Of a stretch of 64,000 nt of DNA, positions 21,301-32,230 are shown in pieces. A model generated the notes under the pieces. The model searched no databases. It saw only the letters and a program-made list of their open reading frames with translations, and was not told the DNA's origin. A program made the position numbers and the translations under genes. Source of the DNA: Laburnicola sp. R22_1 (taxonomy: Eukaryota; Ascomycota; Dothideomycetes; Pleosporales; Didymosphaeriaceae); assembly GCA_014281115.1 (NCBI GenBank), contig JACONQ010000021.1, positions 1,116,001 through 1,180,000 on the forward strand. Direction: 5' to 3'. The first letter of the stretch is position 1; each line of letters starts with the position of its first letter.

Positions 21301-24300
21301 GCCCTGGTAGGCCGTTGCGACAGCGTTTGCCAGCAAGCGTAGCGAAACTGCGTCGTATATCGCATGGTGCGCAGTGAAAACAAGGGAGCTGTCCGCCACG
21401 ATGCCAAATCTGACGAGCGGATCCCCCAGCCCCATTGGATATTTGCGGTCTTGCGTGATGTAGCCATTCAACTCCCGAGCAACGTGCCAGTCAACCTTCT
21501 GCTCCGGGCTGATTACGACCTGGGTCAGGCCAAGCCCTTCCGGCTGGACAATTCTGGTCCGCAGGATGGGGTGGGCCGTTATGACGGAGTGCCACACGTC
21601 CTTCCATCGGTTGACGTTAACCTGCGAACCGAGGTCTACAATCCAGCGCGCAACGTAGGCACCAGACTGCCTCAGAGAAGCGGTGAAAAGACCCTGTTGC
21701 AAAGATGTGCAGGGGTAGGCATCCTCGATGAGCTCGGCCGGGATGCCCGTCTCTCTCGCCAAGTTAGCGCGGAAGTCGGCTCCCCTGCTGTTATGTTTGA
21801 CCAAGGAGAAAGCTGTGATGTCCGCAGTTTCTCTCCCATCGGTAGCCTTCATTTCCAATGCCATGTGGGAAAGCCTCGGCTTGATCATAATACTGGCGAC
21901 GGTAAGAGTGAATCCTTGCTTCCGTGCAGCGCCGGATAGTCTCATGGCTTTGACTGAGTCACCACCGAGTCTGACGAAATGGTCTTCAGCCCCGATAGCG
22001 TCGTCAAAGCCCAGTACCTCAGCCCAGAGTTCCGCAAGAACCTTCTCGACCTCGGTTTCAGGGGCGCGACTCGACGTTGATTTGGCTACCGCACCTCCTT
22101 GCTCCCGATACATGCGAGCTCCGATCTGCCGCAACTCTCTCCGGTTGAGTTTACCGTTGATTAGCCGGGGAAGCTCCTGAATGCGGAATATCCTTGACGG
22201 GACCATGTACACGGGAACCCAGTCTGGCATCTCCTGATCGATCTGGTCGATGATGCTCGCCACGTCGACATCGCCGGCCTCGATGAAACCCACCAGAAGG
22301 AGCGCGCCATCGCCACCGCCTGGACGGATGACCTCAGCGGCAAGGTAATGATTCGTGGATGACGCTACTTGTCGCATGTGGTGCTCAACATCTTCAAGTT
22401 CGACCCTTTGGCCGCGGATCTTGACTTGCGCATCCTTGCGGCCGACGATGTGGAGGGTTCCATCTGAGTTGTACTTGGCAAGATCACCTGTCTTGTACAT
22501 ACGTCTGGGAGCGGAGTTCTTCTTATTGGCGAATGCAGGAAAGATGAAGGCGCCTTGTGTGAGAGTGCTGGTCGTGTACCCACGTGCCAGAATTGGTCCT
22601 TCTATGAGCATCTCGCCTACCACGCCAAGAGGTGCAAGGCGGTTGTAGTCGGAGACATCCACAATCCAGACCAGAGATGAGTTGCTGCGGCCAATGTTGG
22701 ATGGGCTGGCCTCTGCAGAGACTCCCACATTGCCAGCCATCCAGACTGAGCACTCTGCTGGACCGTAGCCAACTGTCAATTGTGAGCGTGGTGCCCAGTC
22801 TTCTATCAGCTTACGTGTAGCGTGTTCTCCTCCAAGAGCAAGTTTCTTGACTGAAGGTAGGCTTTGAGGATCAAGTGTTGAAGCCACTGACGGGGTAAGA
22901 TAGAGGGCGCTGGCGCTGGCAGAACGGATAAAGCCGGCAAGGTTGTCTACACGGGCTTCTTCCGAAGGGATACAGATGCAGCCGCCGACAAGAAGTGTAG
23001 AGAGAATTTCCGTCAATGAGATATCGAATATGTGGTTCGAAAATTGCAACACACGGTCGGTCTTGTTCATGCGCACCCACTTGGCAAATTGTTGGGAACT
23101 GTAGCAGAATGGACCATGCTCTAGTAAAATTCCCTTCGGTTTACCAGTGCTTCCAGATGTGAAAAAGACGAAAGAAAGGTTGTGCGGTTGCACCTTGACT
23201 CCAGCGAGTCGCTTCCGATGTTCGTCGTCGAGGAGAGCGCGGATATCTTGCACGGAAGACGAAGTGACAATGGTAGTGGCGCTGACAAGGCCATCAAGGC
23301 GAACTGCTTGAATTGGCGAGGCAAGTAGGAGCTTCGGTCTCACTTCTTCCACGATCACCTCAAGGCGAGTACGTGGCTGCTTTATATCTAGGGGTACCAA
23401 GGCCCCTCCTGCCTTGAGAACACCGAGAACGCAGACGGGATACCATTTCGACTTCTCGAAACACAATGCTACAGTGTCTTCCACGCGCACACCCTTGGCC
23501 CGTAGGAATGAAGCCAGGACGTCTGACCACTTATCCAATTCGCGGTATGTCATTTCGCCGTCCCATGCGGAGATGGCGGGAGCGTCAGGCTGTCGCTGGA
23601 CAGTCTCGTGCACGAGTTGATGAATTGTGCAGTTCACGTGTCTGTCAATATCGAGCGGCGCATTCCAGGCTGAGATTTGGGCTGCGTCGTCCTGGCTGAG
23701 GAAACTGAGGTCTGAGATGGGTACCTCCTGGCATTCATCGCGGCATAACTGCTTGACCAGATGAGCAAATTGCATCATCAACCACCATGTCTGGTGCGAG
23801 TCCAGCACGGCAGGGTCATGCGTCATGGAAACTTCAACAGGTCCAGAGCTTGCTAAACTGCAGCCGACAACGAGCGGGTAGGTGTGCGAGTTACCGAGGT
23901 CCAAAACGACCATTTCGTGTTCATAGGGTATGTCGGTTGATGCCTTATCTGCGGAGGGTTGAATGAGGAAGATGTTGCGGAAGGCGCATGCACGCCGGGC
24001 GTCCTCTCCCAGTGCTTGAATATTTTGCAGTCCAAAGGATTCGTGCGGAAGCATTGCAGTAGAGTCTGCCTGCACTTGCTGCAGGAAATCACGCACTTTA
24101 TGGCTCTTGTCAAAACCTACTCGGACTGGCACCGACGTGATGGTGGGCGCAGCCATAGACTCAATCCCGGGAAGCGGTTCATTCCGTCCAGCCACGATTG
24201 CACCGAAAATAACGTCTGAACTGTCGGATTGCGTGGAAACCACAAGAGCCCACGCAGCGCGCAGGAGAGCGGCGAAGGGAATGCCTCCGCTGGGGTACTT

Positions 24301-27300
24301 CTCCACGTGTATCTGGTAAGAGACTGTCTGATCGGTGCCCGTTGGCTTGCGCTCCACGGGGAAGGCGGGTTCGGGTGCCTTGGCCAGGTAGGTCCTCCAG
24401 TACTCGGCGGCGGCCTTTCCATTGATGATCTTCTGTTGATGCTTGATGAACTGGGAGAACTTGCACGGGGTGGAGCTGTTACTGAGTCCCTCGTAATTTG
24501 AATGCAGTTGCTTGAAGATGAGCGGTAGCGACCAGCCGTCGTAGACCGAATGGTGAGCGTGCCAGACCAAGTATTTCTTCCCTGACGCCGCGTCTTCGAC
24601 AGTTGCTACTCTTGTCAGCGGGGTGGCATCCCCTACAGCCATTTTTTTGTTCTCTCCCAAGTAGGCTTCAAGGCTTGAGGAACAGCCCCAGTGCACGTGC
24701 TCGCGGAGGACTACTTGCATTGTTCGCGAGGGCTGGCTACGCACGACTTGCACCATCCTCGTGCGAATGACTGGGATCTGCGTGGCGGTCTTTTCCCATG
24801 CCGCCCGGAGTTGTTGTATATCAATATTGGCAGGAAGCGTAAGAACGTGTGCGACCACGTAGGCCTGTGGATGCTGGGACGACTGGATCAAGAAGCCATC
24901 TTGAAGCGGAGTAGTGGGGTAAATATCTTCAATGAGATCTCCGGACACCCCACACGCCTCTGCTGCTTCAACAATGACGTCGTCGGTGTGATTACCCAGA
25001 AGTCCAAATGGCTCTGCAACTTGAGACGGGTCATCAGCCTGGGCCTCGATGCAAAATGCCATCTTCTTGAGTTCAGGGTTACGTAGCACTGAAGCCACCG
25101 TCAAGGACAGATGCTTCTTGCGTGCGGCGGACACCAGCCTCATGGCGTTGATCGAGTCTCCACCGAGGTTGTAGAAATTATCGTTCGCACCAATGCGGGA
25201 CAATGGTACGTTCAAAACTTGGCTCCACAGCTGCTGCAGTATAATCTCCATGTGGTTCTGCGGCTGCTGCTTCGCTTGCCCGGAAGCGTCCGCGCTCTCA
25301 AGTCTTTCGAGTGCCATGGAGGCACCGATAGCCCGTAGCTCTTTCCGATTAAGCTTCCCAGAGGCTGCCATTCGAGGCAGCCGTTGCAGGAAGAAAATGG
25401 CAGATGGCACCATGTAGCCTGGGAGTCTGCTTGGCAACTGGGACTCAAGCTGAACTTTGGCTGAGGAGCCAGAGTCGGCAGCGCATTCGATGAAGAGGGC
25501 AAGTAACGGCTGATGATCCCCTCCGCTGGGAGTGACGATCTCGGCTGCCACGGCCATGGTTTGGTCAAGAATGTCGGAGGCATGGTACTCGACCTCGGAT
25601 AGCTCCAGGCGTTGGCCTCGGATCTTTGCTTGAGTGTCCCTACGACCAAGGATCCTGATTCCGCCGTCGGCTTCATAGCGAGCCAGATCTCCAGTACGAT
25701 AGAAGCGGGTCAAAGCCGGCTTTTGGTCATGTCCTGGAAAGAAAGATGGTCGGATGACAAAAGCTTCGGCGGTCTTAGCGTCCAAGCCAAGGTAACCTCG
25801 AGCGACGCTGGGACCCTCGAGCCACAGCTCACCCACGGCGCCAACAGGAGCGAGATGGCTTGAGTCGGTAGTATCGACAATCCACGTTTTACAGCAGATG
25901 GTACGGCCGGTGCTTGAAGGCTCGGTGGAGGCTGTCATGCCCGGGTTCATGACAGCAAAAACGGCAGTCTCGGTAGGCCCATATCCGTTGGTGAGGCGGG
26001 TTGCCGGAGCCCAGGTCAGCAAATTCTCGCGACGGAGAGGCTCTCCACCTAGGATGACATGCTTCATGCAGGGGATATCCGAGGGCTGCATGAGGGCAAT
26101 GGCGGTGGGGGTCATGAACATCACATTGGCCTGGAAGTGGTTGATGGCGGCGGCCACGTCGTCCATGCGCTGCTCGTCTGAAATCTGGCACACGCAGCCA
26201 CCGACAGTCAGGGTGCTCCAGAGTTCCATGATGCTTGCATCAAAGGTGTATGCGGCGAATTGGAGCGTGCGCGAGCAAGGACCCATGGCAGTTGCGGCCG
26301 TGTATCCGGCCGAGCTGGAGAGGGCATGGCGGTGTTCCATGACAATGCCCTTTGGGTGTCCAGTAGATCCAGAAGTGTAGAGTACGTAGGCAACATTGGT
26401 GGGAAGTACGCCTGAGTCAACTGGCCGCGCGGGGACGGGCAGCGACTCAAAGAGGGCAGGAGACACGACAAGCTGGGGAACATGGCCGTGGAGAAGATGC
26501 TCGTGCTTGAGAGAGGTGAGGACGAGGCTGGCGTGGGCGTCAGCGAGTTGGTATCGTAGACGGGCGATTGGAGCATGGGGAGAAAGCGGAATGCAGGCGC
26601 CACCTGCGTTCAGAATGGCCAGCATGGCAACAACGGCCCACATGGACTTTTCCATGATGACAGGCACCATGGCCTCCGGGCCGACGTGGAATCGGCTCCT
26701 CAGGTGGGCAGCCAGTTGGGAGGCCGCCCGCTGCAGCTGGCCGTAGGTGAGGCGGCCATCCCAGGCGTCGACTGCGATGCGATGGGGATGCTGGCTGGCG
26801 TTGTCGCTGATGACGGAATGGATGCAGGCGTCCCAAGGCGCACGCGACTGACGGTTCCAGGAGCGGAGGGCGGCCGCGTCTCTCTCGCTGAGCGCGTCCA
26901 GGCGGCCGAGGGGGACATGGGGAGCCAGCACCAGCGCATCGATGACGGCGGCGAAGGTGGCGGCGACATTGGCGGCGTGCGGCGGGGCGACGCGTGAGGT
27001 GCGACATGCCAACGAGAGCACCAGGTGCGCGTGGCTGAAGGAGCAGGCGACGGCGACGGCGAACTCGGCCGAGTCCGACTGGCGCAACTCGCGGACTGCC
27101 ACGCTTCCGCCGCCTCCGCCGCCTCCGCCCTGCTGCCGCTGCACTGACAGGACCGTGTCGAACAGGCCGTCCGCGCCCGCCGCGCCCGCCGCGCCCGCGA
27201 CGCCCAATGCGTGCTGCAGCTCCAACAGCGGGCATGTCGTGTACGGCAGCGCCTCCAGGCCCTCGGCTTGCACCTGCTGGAGCAGCTGCGCGCCCGTCGC

Positions 27301-30300
27301 CTCGCCCGTCACACGCGGCGCGCACACGGCCATGGTGGCCAAGGCGCCCACCATGTCCTCGATGCCCGCCACCTCCACATCCCGTCCGCTGCATAGGTAA
27401 CCAAAGCATGGCCGTTCGCTGCCCATGTACCGCCGCAGCACCACGGCCCACGCCGTCTTCAGCAGGTCCGCCATGGTCACGCCCTGCCAGCGGCAAAAGG
27501 CACCCAGTGCCTCGGCCGTCGTCTGGACCGGCACGGCGACTTGGCGCACCTCGTCCGCGCCCTCGTATCCGTCGGCAAGCAGTGGCAGTGCGCACGCTTC
27601 CACCTGTGCGAGCCGCTTCTTCCAGAAGTCCAGCGCATCCGCCTGCTCGAGCCCCATGACGTATGCCACGTACTCACTGTACTTGTGTCGCGGCACGCCA
27701 TCTAGGAGCCCGTCGTAAGCACGCTCGAGGTCGCGCAGCAGCGGAGCAGATGAGGCGCCGTCGATCAGCACGTGATTGATGTCGAGTCGAAGCACCCATG
27801 TCGTCGGAGACGCCTGGCTCACTACCAGTCGATGTTCGGGCCGCCCCGTCGTCCACTTGGCCGCCGCCACCTGCTCAATGCGGCAATCGGCCACTTCAAT
27901 GGCAGCCCGTACCTTCGAAAGCACCACCTGGTCGAATGTGCCATCTTTCCGGCTGCTTTCCACGATAATTGTCCGCAGCGTTGCGTGCCGGTCGACCACG
28001 GCCTGCCACGCTGCAGTGAGCTTGCCCAGGTCGATGCTCTCCCCCTCCTCCATCGACCGTACCTCATAGAAGAACTGAGAATCGTACAGACTCCTCCCGC
28101 TGATCCTGCTGAGCATGATGCCCTGCTGCAGTGGTGTGCACGGGTAAACGTCCTCAATCATCGACGTGTCATCCGCCCCGATTCGTTGTAACACCGAGCG
28201 GACAAAATCCTGGGCTCTTGACGGTGGCACCTTTAGCAACCGATACCTACTAGCTGGCTTCCCATGGCCTGTCGTTTCAGCTACCGACAGTCGCGTCGCT
28301 ATCTCGGTGATTGCCCTCTCAGACGCGCGCATCCACTCAGCCAAACGTTCTTGGTGCTTCATGCGAGCGTTATACGAAAATGACAGCACCACCTCGCCGT
28401 GTCTGACGGTACCAAAGACATCAATCACGCCAAACCGCCGCAGCGATGGACTCATGCCGTCGAGATTCAGGAAGTCGAAATCGGCCACCTCCTGGAAATA
28501 CGCCCCTGCGCGTTCGAATTGCTGGTACATGCCCGCGTAGTTGAAGGTGATTTCCATGTCATGGTTGCGCTGCTGCTGCTGCTGCTGACGGCTGCCGAAG
28601 AACTTCGAGGAGAAGTATGGGAATCCGTTGGCGACGATGCGCTCTCGAGCATCCCGAGTGTCGAGAAAGGTGCTCATGGGATTCTGCTGATCCGCTACAT
28701 ATACGAGTATAGGCGTAATGGTGGTAAACCAGGACACCGTCGTAGAGAGGTCGATGCTGTCATTCCAAGGCTCTCTACCGTGCCCTTCGATGTAGATGGC
28801 CGGTACTTCTCGCTCTGGGAATGCCTCTCGGAAACCGTGGATCACACCGGCAAGCAACATGTCCGCAGCACTCGCCCCGAGTTCCGAGTTCCCTGCACCG
28901 CCCATCATGCGGGCTGTAACCTCCCTGCTGATGGCAAGAGTCTCCACGACGCTATCTCCCCAGACGTTCGTTTCCCCATCCAACCCCCAGAATTCGAGGT
29001 CTGGAATGGGCAGCTCATATGGCAGGCATGTTTCGCTGTTTGCAAGTTTCTTGACGTACATCTCCTGCTCCTTCACCCATTTTTGGAAAGAGTACGGTGG
29101 CGAGAGCGTTGTCTTCCCAGATCTAAGGATCTGCTCCGTCTGTAGCAATATCACTCGGAACGAGACAAAGTCCGTTACCAAATGATGGCCGCACACGAAC
29201 AACAATTCCTCGCCGCGCATCTTCATGAATTCAGCACGAACCAGGGGCCCGTCCTCAATGTCAAGGCTCCTTTGGCTCCTGGAGATGATCGCCATCAACT
29301 CGTGTAGATCGGAAATGTTGTGGAATCCCATGCCGAAGGAACCTTCAACGTCATCCGTGATGCTTTGGAACCATCGGCCCTTCCTGTCCTTCCAAAACCG
29401 CGCCCGCAACATTCCATGTCGAGCCACGACGGCTTTAAGCGCCGCCATAAGCGTTCCCGGCTTCACCTTTTCAGTAACTCTCAGCAAATAGCTGATGTTG
29501 TAATGGCTCTCGCCCTTGGGAGAGATGTCGAAGAAGAGCTGCTGTATGGGTGAGAGCTTGAAGGGAGTATCCAGCTCTTCTTCGTATCGTTCCCCAGCAG
29601 GCGCTAAGCTCTGAGTCTGCAACGACACCTCCTGCGCCAGGCCAGCTGCCATTCTCTCGATGGTCTTCTCCCGAAGGATCCGCTGGACGGAGAGCTTGAA
29701 GCCGATACTTCTCGCCTGAGAGACGACTTGCATTGCAGAAATGGAGTCACCGCCAAGGCTCTGGAACGTCTTCTTCAACCCTATCGCATCCTCCGGAAGG
29801 TTTAATACGTTGCTCCATACGCTACGTAGAGCCGCTTCTGTCGTATTTGCTCCTCGCTCGGCTGCCGTCGGTTGAGTGTCCGCAAGCCTTGCCGCGCCCA
29901 GAGACTGGAGCCTCTTCCGGTCAATCTTGCCGTTGAGTGTGATGGGGATCCTGCGAATAGCAAAATACACAGTTGGTATCATGAAACTTGGCAGCTCTTT
30001 CTTAGCCCGCTTCTCCACTTCTGACATTCTAGCTTCAACGCGTCTTTGAGCTTCCGATTTGTCTGCGCCGTAATCACTGGATGCAACAAATGCAACAAGG
30101 ATCGACTTATCCGGCGTAGGTTTTACCAATTCCACCACGACATGTTCCGCGGAGTCCAGGTACTGTTGAAATTTGTGTTCAATCTCGCCGAGTTCTGTCC
30201 GTTGGCCGTTTACTTTAACTTGGGAATCTTTACGTCCCATGAAGATTAGAGATCCTTCCTGGTCGCGGCAGCAGAGATCACCGGTTTTGTAGAAAGCATG

Positions 30301-31537
30301 GGGTCCCTGCTCTTGTGGGAATAACGTTTGGTGCCAGGCAGGTCTGCTGATGAAGGCTGCAGCGGTTTTTTCAGCCTCGTCGAGATAACCGCGTCCAACG
30401 TGCGGTCCCTCGACGACCAGCTCGCCAACTTCGCCATTTGTCATCAGCTGCTGGTCGTCATCCGGGCCAACCACCCAGCACCGGCCTAAGAACGGCTTTC
30501 CGATGCTTCTGTAATCACTTGAGACGGTCATCGGCTCCGTGCAGGTGCACGCAATCGTTGTTTCCGATGGGCCGTACATGACGATCATCTCAACCTTGTC
30601 CGCCCAACGCTCCAAAAGTACCGCCTGCATCGCCTCGCCACCGCTAACCAGCGTTTTCAGCGTAGGGATGCCGTCAACGGGGAGCAGCTTGATAAGAGAG
30701 GGCGTCAGGATGGTCCAGTTGACGCGCAGCTCGCTGGCAGCCCGGACCAGCGCGGCGCTGTCGAGGCGCTCGGAGTCGGATACCACGCAGACTGTTCCGC
30801 CAGCTACCAGCGTCCCCAGGATCTCCAGGATTGACGCGTCGAAGCTGTAAGATGCAAACTGCAGGCACCTCATCTCCCTGCTGAAGCGAGCGGGGCCAGC
30901 CCAGCCATTGAAGCAGTGGTGGAAGGAACGGTGCTCGATCAACACACCCTTCGGTTGCCCCGTGCTGCCCGAGGTAAACACGGCGTACACGAGGTTTGAC
31001 GATTGGACCGTTTCGTTCTCGGCGGACGTAGCATACGCAGATGGGGGCGGAAACCCCGCCAGAGAGTTCTTATCCAAAGTGATGGTAGTCTTCAGGAGCG
31101 GAGCAAGCTTTTGGTAGTGACTTGCCGAGGTGATGGCGACCGCTGCGTTCGACTTGTGGATGATGACGTGGATTCTCTCGTCTGGATACGATGGGTCCAA
31201 CAGAACGAAAGCGGCTCCTGCCTTCAAAACGGCGAAGATTGCAACGACTGCCGATTGTTCCTGTTAGTATGCTTTGCAGACCGATCACATTAACTCAGCT
31301 GTACTACTTACTGGTCCAAATTGACTTCTCGAAGCAAAGAAGCACGAATCGATCCGGCCCGGCTCCGTTTGCCCGTAGCTGGCGCGCAACTCGGTTGGCG
31401 GCTTCATCGAGCTCAGAGTATGACAGCGATTCTCTTTTGGAGGACGCCACCGCCTCCTTGTTGGGACGTTCCCGAACATGATTACCGATTAGGTGGTGGA
31501 CACAAGTCTCGGGAACACCATTATCGAGAGCAGCCAT
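13792..31537 (-). CDS. Five-module non-ribosomal peptide synthetase (A-T-E, four C-A-T, terminal C)
   Basis: This is a cytosolic multimodular enzyme that activates building blocks as adenylates, loads them on phosphopantetheine arms and condenses them. The model joins exon 1 (31312-31537, ATG at 31537, residues 1-75) to exon 2 (13792-31247), giving 5893 residues. The start was chosen because the first in-frame ATG lies just before the A-domain sequence. The open frame further in begins at a TTG Leu codon (31227) and is not the true start. Carrier Ser residues (GGDS) are 577, 2107, 3173, 4251 and 5327. All five A domains have the SGS[TS]GxPKG loop and the NGK/SGK lysine. The single E domain (His763-His764, Asp768) follows module 1. 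The order resembles HC-toxin synthetase (A-T-E first, terminal C) with one more module. The frame is intact with no RIP stops. No tailoring genes accompany it in the window. Product unknown. Confidence 0.96.
15364..18573 (-). other. NRPS module 5: C4-A5-T5, A domain lacks the alpha-amino Asp
   Basis: C4 (about 4308-4735) has HHAIFDR (His4447, His4448, Asp4452), with Gly replaced by Arg4453. The catalytic His and Asp are kept. A5 (about 4755-5250) reads FGAALME, with Gly4949 at the position of the conserved Asp. Its eye-aligned code is G-A-M-L-T-G-L-V-I-K. The adenylate loop TSGSSGEPKG and SGKVNRK are intact. T5 carries Ser5327. With module 4 this makes two consecutive modules expected to use a carboxylic acid without a standard alpha-amino group. 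Confidence 0.88.
18574..21813 (-). other. NRPS module 4: C3-A4-T4, A domain lacks the alpha-amino Asp
   Basis: C3 (about 3230-3665) has HHAIYDA (His3369, His3370, Asp3374), with the usual Gly replaced by Ala. A4 (about 3685-4175) reads YGAALIE, with Gly3879 where Asp normally contacts the substrate amino group. Its eye-aligned code is G-A-I-L-V-A-G-V-V-K. All other A-domain motifs are present, including TSGSTGEPKG and SGKIDRK, so the domain looks functional. In characterised fungal NRPSs, Gly here is found in domains for anthranilate or alpha-hydroxy acids. T4 carries Ser4251. Confidence 0.88.
21814..25023 (-). other. NRPS module 3: C2-A3-T3
   Basis: C2 (about 2165-2590) has the full motif HHSVYDG (His2307, His2308, Asp2312). 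A3 (about 2610-3100) has Asp2817 (FDISLTE) and an eye-aligned pocket code D-I-T-L-A-G-G-V-W-K. T3 carries Ser3173. The Asp at the first code position means an ordinary alpha-amino acid is expected. The side chain cannot be assigned from memory with confidence. Confidence 0.88.
25024..28203 (-). other. NRPS module 2: C1-A2-T2
   Basis: C1 (about 1095-1520) has NHVLIDG, with the catalytic His at 1234 and Asp at 1238. Asn in place of the first His is seen in other fungal C domains. It follows the E domain and is therefore expected to accept a D-aminoacyl donor. It carries an eight-Gly run near 27115-27135 and Ala-Gly repeats just after, which are GC-rich microsatellites inside a domain. A2 (about 1540-2030) has Asp1745 and an eye-aligned pocket code D-A-M-M-I-G-G-V-F-K. 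T2 carries Ser2107. Confidence 0.88.
28204..31537 (-). other. NRPS module 1: A1-T1-E (D-configured starter)
   Basis: A1 spans about residues 15-530, with TSGSTGQPKG at about 167-176, the substrate-anchoring Asp212 (FDASILE), YGPSE and GKIDRK. By eye its binding-pocket residues read D-A-L-L-V-G-M-I-A-K. T1 carries Ser577. The E domain (about 630-1085) has SPIQQLFF, HHLVTD (763-768), EGHGREPW and the FNY block, so it looks catalytically competent and should deliver a D-residue to the next condensation domain. An E-domain Gln run (RQQQQQQRNH, near 28580) is encoded by a trinucleotide repeat. There is no N-terminal condensation domain, as expected for an initiating module. Confidence 0.9.
31248..31311 (-). 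other. Intron 1 of the NRPS gene (64 bp)
   Basis: On the minus strand the donor is A|GTAAGT, the branch site is a perfect TACTAAC, and the acceptor is GGCAG, with the AG 13 bases after the branch. An earlier AG directly after TACTAAC is too close to be used. Splicing joins FEKSIWT to IVAIFAVLKAG, restoring the A-domain core motif without a gap, which confirms both boundaries. Confidence 0.93.
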
Positions 31538-31997
31538 CCTAAGGAAAGAGGTCAGGGTACAGGATTCTTCTAACAAATGTGGAGTTTGAGAAACGCAACA
31601 ACAAACCTATGGTTTTTGTTCCAATCCTGGTTATTAATGTGAAAGATAACTGTAAGTAGCAGTAAATTTTTCAATCTTTGAATTTTTCACACGTATGCAA
31701 AGGAATAAAGGATTGAAGAGGCTGCAGCTCATCTAAGCATATCAATTTATTAATGTGTTTTCCTTTGGCTATTCTCACCGAGAGGGACCGTAGTCATTGT
31801 TAAGCTCTGTGCACTCGGCTTGAGTCAAAAGTTAACGTGGTGCTATCTAAGACCCACTGCTCATCCCCGGCCCACCACCTTATTGGGCGCCGTTAACTGT
31901 CTGAGTGTATTATCGTCAGGTGTAAATTAAGTGTGCAGCTTGACGTTTTCGCCGCAATTTGTAAACGGACCGTTTCTTTTAAGAACAGTTCCCGCGT
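31538..31997 (-). promoter_or_regulatory. NRPS 5' flank, bounded by a retrotransposon LTR
   Basis: Only about 460 bp separate the NRPS start codon from the Gypsy LTR. On the minus strand there is a CCAAT motif near 31885 and TATA-like AT-rich tracts near 31745, but neither is strong enough to call a start site. Immediately before the ATG lies CTGAC, then a pyrimidine tract and CTTAG, a good 3' splice-site look-alike ending one base before the start codon. So a 5'-UTR intron is possible. Confidence 0.4.
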
Positions 31998-32209
31998 TGT
32001 ACTGTGATATCCTAGGGAATCGGCCCGGGCCATCGGCCATCGGACCCCCGGTCGGCCCGACGTTGATCCGGCTCCGCACGCTAGTCCTGACTAGTCAGCA
32101 CTAGCGTGTGTTCCTTAGGGCCGCGGCCACACAGGCAATACGCGGCACCTAGTATCCTCATTATAGCAATTTAACCTATTCTACTATTGAGCCCAATTGC
32201 TCTCTTATA
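31998..32209 (+). repeat. 5' LTR of Gypsy 1, containing the RIP boundary
   Basis: Aligned with the 3' LTR, this copy keeps its GC-rich sequence (GGCCCGGGCC, CCGCGGCC and others) for roughly the first 155 bases. From about 32160 onward it becomes AT-rich like the internal region. The end reads CTCTTATA where the 3' LTR has CTCCCTTACA. The mutation boundary thus falls inside the repeat, on the side facing the NRPS gene. Confidence 0.8.
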
Positions 32210-32230
32210 TTATACTAGATTAATAAAAGC

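Noticed and set aside
26540..27595. 351-codon minus-strand open frame, Arg/Gly-rich
   Set aside because: It overlaps NRPS module 2 in another frame, has composition-driven Arg/Gly bias, and no motif.
31227..31227. Start of the NRPS at the beginning of the long open frame
   Set aside because: The first codon there is TTG in the middle of the conserved sequence VLKAGAAF. The 64-bp intron and upstream exon restore the domain, and the ATG at 31537 is the sensible start.
13725..31293. Many open frames of 60-350 codons on both strands inside the NRPS
   Set aside because: They are shadows of GC-rich NRPS coding sequence in other frames, with no domain of their own.
13792..31537. Identification of the NRPS as HC-toxin synthetase or another named toxin synthetase
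   Set aside because: The module count differs, two A domains lack the usual Asp, and no accessory genes of a known toxin locus are present. Only the domain order is similar.
31574..31576. Upstream start giving LEESCTLTSFLR before the NRPS ATG
   Set aside because: The codon is TTG, and the extra residues look like untranslated sequence with a splice-acceptor appearance.
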